A stretch of 45,330 nt of DNA. Source: Methanobrevibacter thaueri. GTDB lineage: Archaea > Methanobacteriota > Methanobacteria > Methanobacteriales > Methanobacteriaceae. Below are positions 45,189-45,330 of this stretch, one piece after another. The position numbers and the translations under genes are program-made. The stretch is taken from contig SUTL01000006.1 of the NCBI GenBank assembly GCA_015062925.1, positions 1 to 45,330 on the forward strand, in the 5' to 3' direction. Each line of letters begins with the position of its first letter. The first letter of the stretch is position 1. The notes under the pieces are model-generated. The model ran no database searches, was not told where the DNA came from, and saw only the letters and a list, made by a program, of their open reading frames with translations.

Positions 45189-45330
45189 TTATTCTGGTTT
45201 TGAAATTAAATCTGTTTTAGAACCTGGATTACCTTCTTTCATGTGAGGTGTTCTTAAAACAGTATCATTTGCTTTTTCAATTTCTCTTGCTTCTTGTGCT
45301 AATTTAGCTGCACAGGATGCAATTTCGTGA
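45189..45330 (-). CDS. mtd: C-terminal end of F420-dependent methylene-H4MPT dehydrogenase (Mtd), partial
   Basis: Reading the minus strand from the window edge gives 46 codons: HEIASCAAKLAQEAREIEKA, then NDTVLRTPHMKEGNPG and a KTDLISKPE end before TAA at 45189-45191. The AREIxKxNDxVLRTPH pattern and the K-P-E terminus recall the C-terminus of Mtd, the F420-reducing enzyme of the CO2-to-methane pathway. Only the tail is visible, so the call rests on this short segment. The rest of the gene lies beyond 45330. Confidence 0.65.
   Translation of the reverse strand, partial: HEIASCAAKLAQEAREIEKANDTVLRTPHMKEGNPGSKTDLISKPE

Noticed and set aside
1-45330. tRNA, rRNA or other GC-rich structured RNA genes
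   Set aside because: All intergenic regions were read for GC-rich islands or cloverleaf-like pairing; none was found beyond simple hairpins.

Overview
The window looks like a chromosome segment of an AT-rich, wall-bearing methanogenic archaeon of the order Methanobacteriales, most like Methanosphaera or Methanobrevibacter. The grounds are an F420 gamma-glutamyl-ligase-like protein, an FmdE-family protein, what looks like the C-terminus of the F420-dependent methylene-H4MPT dehydrogenase Mtd, an archaeal AglB oligosaccharyltransferase, archaeal topoisomerase I, a DRG-type GTPase, AK6/Fap7, and several very large Asn/Thr-rich beta-helix adhesin-like proteins. No rRNA, tRNA, CRISPR array or intact insertion sequence was seen.

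Layout. (1) 0.1-7 kb, minus strand: a CofE-like protein; an ExbB-like channel set (DUF2149, MotA/TolQ/ExbB and a polytopic membrane protein); and a FecBCD-type ABC importer (binding protein, permease, ATPase) with a downstream FmdE/zinc-ribbon protein. (2) 7.2-20.9 kb: five adhesin-like surface proteins built from signal peptides, right-handed beta-helices and Ig-like repeats. Two have C-terminal membrane anchors. Two have ATA where the start codon should be, behind good Shine-Dalgarno sequences. (3) 21.2-24.4 kb: SpoIIM-family and CstA-family membrane proteins, a CPBP protease and a decayed HEPN gene. (4) 25.2-38.1 kb: a surface-glycan island with a Pse-type methylase, a flippase, a contiguous pseudaminic acid pathway (pseB-pseC-pseF-pseG/H fusion-pseI), an unrecognised possible glycosyltransferase, and a LicD / methyltransferase / cytidylyltransferase-aminotransferase cassette that resembles a phosphocholine- or phosphoethanolamine-type decoration system. 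(5) 38.3-45.3 kb: housekeeping genes topA, aglB, a DRG GTPase, AK6 and the end of mtd.

How the genes may work together (inference): the adhesins carry many N-x-S/T sequons and are plausible substrates for AglB. The island could supply nonulosonic acid and a zwitterionic phospho-substituent for the glycan, and the flippase would move the lipid-linked glycan out.

The most unusual signals are: recurrent ATA at expected initiation sites; abrupt switches in strand composition inside single genes (clearest in the AK6 gene and the 1449-residue adhesin); and the LicD/methyltransferase/LicC-aminotransferase cassette next to a pseudaminic acid operon. All calls were made by reading the sequence and from family knowledge; no database search was run.
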